The notes under the pieces are model-generated. The model was not told where the DNA came from and did not search any database. It worked only from the letters and a program-made list of their open reading frames with translations. DNA of 64,000 bases, from positions 1,118,001 through 1,182,000 of the forward strand of contig JAQFVV010012671.1 in the NCBI GenBank assembly GCA_028023455.1. Reading direction: 5' to 3'. The translations under genes and the position numbers were made by a program. The stretch is from Epiperipatus broadwayi. Taxonomy: Eukaryota; Onychophora; Udeonychophora; Euonychophora; Peripatidae. Shown here in pieces: positions 58,773-64,000 of this stretch; within the stretch, counting starts at the first letter, position 1, and every line of letters begins with the position of its first letter.

Positions 58773-59730
58773 CTATCTCATAACACTGATACACTTGAAC
58801 ATATATATGTCTAAAAGATAAATACTAACCAATATACATATTTCACGTTAAACCAGCGATCACCATTTGGTCAAGATTATCATATCTACACATATATGGA
58901 ATAAGTGCTCAGATATATATTAAGATAGCCAATTTTCATAATTTAATCGACAGCTTTCAATCCATTCCACACTCCAACTTTTCAACTGTCCACCCACTTG
59001 AAAATCTGATAATGGAATGCTCAAAGGCCACCCTGAGGCCGATATTCTTATCACACCCATGTTGACCTAAAGTCAATCTGACCTCTCATGTACAGGCCAT
59101 AATTCATTTAATACATATACGAGGGATGGGCAGACATCTCTACTATGTAATAATTAAAATACAGACTTATTATATACCCATATCAGTATATATAATATAG
59201 AGGGCATACAAGCACAGACTTTTACCCAACCCACCACTCTCCAATCTATCTAATAACACTGATACACTTCAACACATATATGTCTAAAAGATAAATAATG
59301 ACCAATATATGTATTTCATGCTAAACCAGTAATCATCAGGTAGTCCCGATTATCATATCTGCACATATATGCAATAAGTGCTCAGATATATATTAAGATA
59401 GCCAATCTCATGCTTTAATGGATAGGCTTCAATCCACTCCACACTCCACCTATTCATCCATCCATCCATCCATCCAATTGAAAATCTGATGATGGAACAC
59501 TCAAAGGCCACCCCGAGGCTGAGATTCTTGTCACACACATGTGGACCTAAATTCGATCTGACTCCTCATGTACAAGACATAATCCATTTAATACTTATAT
59601 GAGGGATGGAAAGACATCTTTACTATGTAATAACTGAAATACAGGCTTATTATATACCAACATCAATATATGTAATGGCTATAGAAGCACAGACTTTCAC
59701 TCAACCCACCACTCTCCACTCTATCTGATA
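58773..59730. repeat. Two 472-bp sub-repeats of unit 3
   Basis: Start at 58773 and 59246 (period 473). The second has a local (CATC)n expansion near 59455-59475. Confidence 0.9.
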
Positions 59731-60851
59731 AACTGTGAGAATCACTCTTAAATTTCCAAACAATACTGATATAATAAAGAATATGTAAAACCAAAGTCAT
59801 AAAAAGGTATTCATAAGTTTTTTTAATTAAAAAATCTTACTTCTCTAACAAATACAATCAATTAGTTGTAATACGTTAGAAGATATATTTTTCATAAGAT
59901 ATGTGAAAACTAATTTAATACCTAAAAATGCATAGTCCTTTATATGAACATTTAACGTATAATTAAATAGAATTGGATTTATTTTTTCAAAGAATACATT
60001 TATGTTTTATCTTCATATATGTTCATATAATTGTTTCTATCCCATAATTCAAATCTTTTGATAATATTTGTAAATAATCACAACCATTTAGATGTTTTGA
60101 GATGTTTATCTTAATATCAGTAAAACATTAACTATTACAATCATAGATAATGGCAATCAAGTCAAAAATATGTTAAGTTAATCAGTAATGTTTCCAAAAT
60201 AGAAACCTAATAATTAAAATAAAAATCAAAAATTTAATAAAGCAGTCTTTTGTGTAAATATGATCTAAACCAATCTAATTATGATTTAGTTAATTCAGAT
60301 AAAGATAGAGTGGAAAATATTGTCAAATGCCTTTAACAAGTATAAAAAAATTATATCAACTTGATTTTGATTCCCAATGACATGAGACATGGCATTAGTA
60401 AAATATATCATGGTTATAGCAATAGATCTTTTTCTCAAATCCATGCTAAAATTTCTCATGTGTAAACAGCTACAACTGATAAACTGAAGTATTCAGCAAA
60501 GCTATCTTTATATTATTTTCATATATAGAACCTACTTTAGAAATTTTTAGTCTTTAGAAAAACTAACTTCTGAATAGAAAGATTAAAAATGAAAAGAAAT
60601 ACAAAAGATGTAATTTTCATGCAATATATTATAGGAATGTTACAAAACCATCTGATGATTTATTTTTTAGAACACACAAAACTGATAAGATTTGTTAAGG
60701 TTTAAATTTTACATCAGGAAAAAAATCAATAAAAATAGATAAATCATATAAATGTTAAGATATTAAAACAGGCAAAACTCACTATACGTATTGCCACACA
60801 CATGGGTGTCAGAAAGCTTGTGCATAAAATACCCATCTAGTGCCTATTCAT

Positions 60852-60905
60852 CCAATATCTCCAGACTAGTTTATGGCTTGTGGGCTTTGTCAGTGAAGAG
60901 CCTTG
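60852..60905 (-). ncRNA. Hammerhead motif, family A, left arm of RZ-A4, decayed
   Basis: Minus strand: CCAAGG..UCUUCA, core CUGACAA (invariant G8 lost), stem II GCC-type hairpin, AUAAAC in place of GAAAC, palindromic ACUAGU, C, UGGAGA..UUGG. Stem I still pairs. Not expected to cleave. Confidence 0.6.
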
Positions 60906-61529
60906 GATCTGAGAGCATTGCGCCTAGATCTTAGGATCTAACACAACCCTCCAGCAGCCACCTTTTATCTTCACATAACTACAAAATTATGAGTCTTAAA
61001 CTGAAAATATCTTAATGTTTTCAATCCAAGCCCATTAGCTTATATAGTTATGTGGGTCTCAACCCAGTTCAGTGCCCATACATTTTGGTGTCTCTGGTTC
61101 TTTAATAACCATAGCCACCACTATCCTATTAGGCAGGATTAGTTTTAAGCCAATAAACATCACATGACCACCACTTCTTATGCTTGTGTATAACTGTTGT
61201 TAAAACAGGCACAACTCACTATACGAATTGCCACACACAGCAAGCTAGGGAAGCATAAGAAGTGGTGGTCATGTGATGTTTATTGGCTTAAAACCAATCC
61301 TGCCTAATAGGATATTGGTGGCTATGGTTATTAAAGAACCAAAGGTACCAAAATGTGTGGGTACTGAACTGGGTTCAGACCAACATGACTACATAAGCTA
61401 ATGGGCATGGATTGAAAACATTAAGATATTTTCAATTTAAGACTCATAGTTTTGAAGTTAAGTGTAGATAAAAGATGGCTGCTGGAGAGTTGCATTAGAT
61501 CCTAAGATCTAGGTGCAGTGCTCTCAGAT

Positions 61530-61584
61530 CCAAGGCTCTGCACTGATGGGGTCCACAAGCCAGAAACTAGTCTGGGGATATTGG
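61530..61584 (+). ncRNA. Hammerhead motif, family A, right arm of RZ-A4, decayed
   Basis: Plus strand: CCAAGG..UCUGCA, core CUGAUGG (invariant A9 replaced), stem II GG/CC with a UCCACAAG apical region, GAAA, palindromic ACUAGU, C, UGGGGA..UUGG. Not expected to cleave. Confidence 0.6.
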
Positions 61585-63358
61585 ATGAGTAGGCAATAGA
61601 TGGGGATTTTATGCACAAGGCTTCTGGTATTAATTGATTACTCTAGCTTGTTGTGTGTGGCATTACGTATAGTGAGTTTTGCCTGTTTTAACAACAGTTA
61701 TACACAAGCATAAGAAGCAATGGTCGTGATGTTTATTGGCTTAATGTTAAGATATAATATAACTATAACAAGATTTTAAAAAAGGGCAACACAATGAGAT
61801 ATCAATTCAAAATTGGTCATTATATCATCACTAATTTTAAAAATTTTGAAAAACCCTTTGAATCCTTGTATATTGTCATCCATTTTAAATATTTTTAAAT
61901 CCTACATTTTGGTAATAAATGTAAAATTGATAGGAATTATAATATATTAGCAAATTTAAACTTAAAAATTTGTAGTATTTGTTGTTCAGTCTTAATAATT
62001 TCAATAAATCTTTTAGAGAACCATGCAAGAAAAGTAGTCACTCAATTCACTTCCAAAAAAACAAATTAGATCTTGTCTATTAATTCATTCATCAAATTTT
62101 CAGCTGTAGAATATGGGTCCAAAAAGTTACCTATTTCAGTCCAAAAGTAGTAACCAACTCTAAATATTGTCCAAATTAGTCACCTCTTAAAAAATTCACA
62201 ATGAAAAATAAGAAAACTCAAAAGGGGTATTCAAACACTCTAGGATTATTAAAAAAAAAACACTAAAAAGATAAGATTAAAATGTTATCTTGTTCTATGC
62301 CATATTCATACAATCATGAATCTATTTAATCTTACAAACTTATATAAAGAAGCACTTAGTCAAAGAACTTAGAATCACCAAATAATGAAATGTCATTACA
62401 ATAATTAATCAACAATGATTCTATAGATGTGTATATATATATATGTATATTAAAATATCAATCCATATATATTTACTATTAGACTTAAAATAATCTAATC
62501 TTCTAAAGCGAATTTTTTTTTTTCTAATGCCACTAATCTGTCAATTAGATGATGGTCTATTATGATGTGTTACAGTTTATCAACTAATAATTTGATATTC
62601 ATCATTCAACCATATATAAATTGAAATGACTATATCATAATTCTCTGTTGGTAAATTTACAAATTATTACAAATCAATTTATTAAAATTTACACTTCAGA
62701 TGTATGAAAGCTGTATAATATTATTATAAAGAATGAAAAAAACAACAACATATTTCTTGGAAATAGTTAGTGCAATAAGTTAACAAAATTACTTACAATT
62801 ATAAAAAAAAAAAATTAACATTTTTATAACTATATACTTTGATTTACTAAAAGTTCCTTTTATAAAACTTAATCATTAAAAATCTATGTATGACTGGGAG
62901 CAAAATGTGAAACTATATAGAAGACAATTCCAGTAATTGCTTAAACTACAAAATTGTGCAGCAAAACCTACTAAAAAATCTTCGATGTATAACTATTTTT
63001 GATATCATAATTAATAATTTTTGATAATCCGACAAATGAATTTTATCATAGATAAATAATGAAGAATAATATCAGTTATGTTTAAATATCTTAAATTATT
63101 TCTATTTCAGAACATTATGAAACGTCCATAATAAACTAATCACTCATAATTATTCAAAGGAATATCATTTTAATTTATTGTGCTTAAATTATTTATTTTA
63201 TATTCAAAGGAATATCATTTTAATTTTTTGTGCTTAAATTATTTATTTTATATAAAAATAATTATATTTGTTAAATATTATTTTAATTATGTATTTGAGG
63301 AATTAAAGTTTACTATGTAGGAAAGTCACTAGACGTCACTACAAAACAGTGACTCTGT

Positions 63359-64000
63359 TCATTGATTATAAGATAAACAACATAAAGGAGTATTATTTCT
63401 TAGAATTAAGGAATTTGTTTATGTAGAAACAGCGCCATCAAGTGGCTTGTCCAGTGTAACAAAACAGATCTGAGATGTTTTATATATTACATTAGTTTAC
63501 AATAAAAAGAATGAGAAAATTATAATTGTTTTTTTTTTTAATTTGATTGCTAACTTATTCGATATTATTAATTTTAAAGCATATTTAGAATTACCATTAA
63601 ATTTAAATGTATTCAGGTGGTAGATCAAAGAGGCACAAATTAATTAAAAATTTGATGAGATACACGAGCCCATCTTTGCATAGATCAAAACCATTTTCTT
63701 TTCTTCATTTACATTGCAATTCATTTTATTGTTTGTCATTTATGACAAAGAAACTAGAATATTTAATAATAGGATTAAATGCAAGAACTATTTTTTTGTG
63801 TGTGCATATTTACCATTGTCAAACTCACTACATTCACTACTTTGACACCAATTACCTCAGATAAATACAATAATGATTATTACTAATCATTTTTTAAACT
63901 AGAGATTAATTATCTCTAGAACAGATATAAATTTTAAACCTCAGTTAAAGATTAATATATCTGATTTTTTTAATTTTAAACATACATACACATGGAGAAC
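63359..64000. other. AT-rich DNA right of the array
   Basis: Starts with a short block containing AGCGCCATCAAGTGGC near 63431. The 85-codon plus-strand frame at 63607-63864 has no recognisable domain or codon support. No feature supported. Confidence 0.5.

Larger units (their letters stand above)
53122..59730. repeat. Array unit 3 (with RZ-C insertion)
   Basis: Third direct repeat, 6.6 kb including a 0.68-kb ribozyme element. It has the empty target of the hAT element (55325), a local tandem duplication of about 125 bp (about 56025-56270), the 263-bp tandem duplication, a C/G-rich run CCCCCGCCCGCCCGCCC near 57531, the exon-like block (57685-57750) and the two sub-repeats (58773 and 59246). 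Confidence 0.88.
60764..61742. mobile_element. Ribozyme-bearing inverted dimer RZ-A4
   Basis: 979 bp between 13-bp duplications AATGTTAAGATAT (60751-60763 and 61743-61755); the empty site is present in units 1-3. It consists of one family A unit (60764-61199), the start of a second in direct orientation (61200, period 437), and then the same unit in reverse (about 61255-61690), forming arms of about 430 bp. Each arm has a decayed hammerhead motif, on opposite strands. The 55-bp tail (ATGTTTATTGGCTT end) lies outside the right arm. Confidence 0.75.
59731..63358. repeat. Array unit 4, truncated (with RZ-A4 insertion)
   Basis: Fourth direct repeat, matching the left part of the others until GTGACTCTGTTC at 63358, after which it leaves the array. 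It lacks the exon-like block and the sub-repeats. A 979-bp ribozyme element interrupts it at 60764-61742, and a 45-bp local duplication lies at about 63150-63250. Confidence 0.88.

Noticed and set aside
63607-63864. 85-codon plus-strand frame
   Set aside because: Single copy with no domain, and compositionally like the surrounding non-coding DNA.

Overview
The window is strongly AT-rich, repeat-dominated eukaryotic DNA with no intact host gene. Several non-LTR retrotransposon lineages, a hAT transposon, a Penelope-type GIY-YIG nuclease relic, hammerhead-ribozyme elements and long AAT microsatellites together point to an invertebrate metazoan nuclear genome. The sequence does not let me name the phylum. 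I see no tRNA, rRNA or CRISPR array.

1-22.6 kb is a nest of non-LTR retrotransposons. Five copies of an L1/Tx1-like LINE are present in the whole window: T1 at 1-752 (+), T2 at 5482-9920 (-), T3 at 12393-18420 (-), T4 at 18631-22345 (-) and T5 at 45824-51402 (+). T5 is nearly complete, with ORF1 (zinc knuckle, AT-hook), ORF2 (endonuclease, reverse transcriptase, CCHC end) and a two-phase ATC/AAT tail. Two Jockey-superfamily-like elements lie between them: J1 (753-5339, -) and J2 (9971-12392, +). Almost every LINE end abuts an AAT or ATC microsatellite, which suggests microsatellite-targeted insertion.

22.6-30.6 kb is mostly unannotatable AT-rich DNA. It holds one convincing host-like exon (23693-23790, -), several fold-back elements, and a frameshifted GIY-YIG domain of a Penelope-like element between inverted repeats (29585-30017).

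30.6-63.4 kb is a head-to-tail array of four copies of a unit of about 5.5-5.9 kb. Apparent periods are 10.9, 11.6 and 6.6 kb, and the excess is explained by insertions: a hAT element and an unidentified 2.8-kb block in unit 1, LINE T5 in unit 2, a ribozyme element in unit 3. Unit 4 is truncated and carries another ribozyme element. Each full unit carries a minus-strand RT relic, a pair of 472-bp sub-repeats and a 66-bp exon-like block.

The most interesting layer is a set of four sequence families, with units of about 415-437 bp where measurable, that carry type-I hammerhead ribozyme motifs. They occur as head-to-tail partial dimers or inverted dimers, often with target duplications. They resemble metazoan retrozymes, whose mobilisation has been linked to Penelope-like elements. 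Two copies of family C and one of family B keep every core nucleotide. All four families have a self-complementary stem III, as expected for hammerheads that act as dimers.
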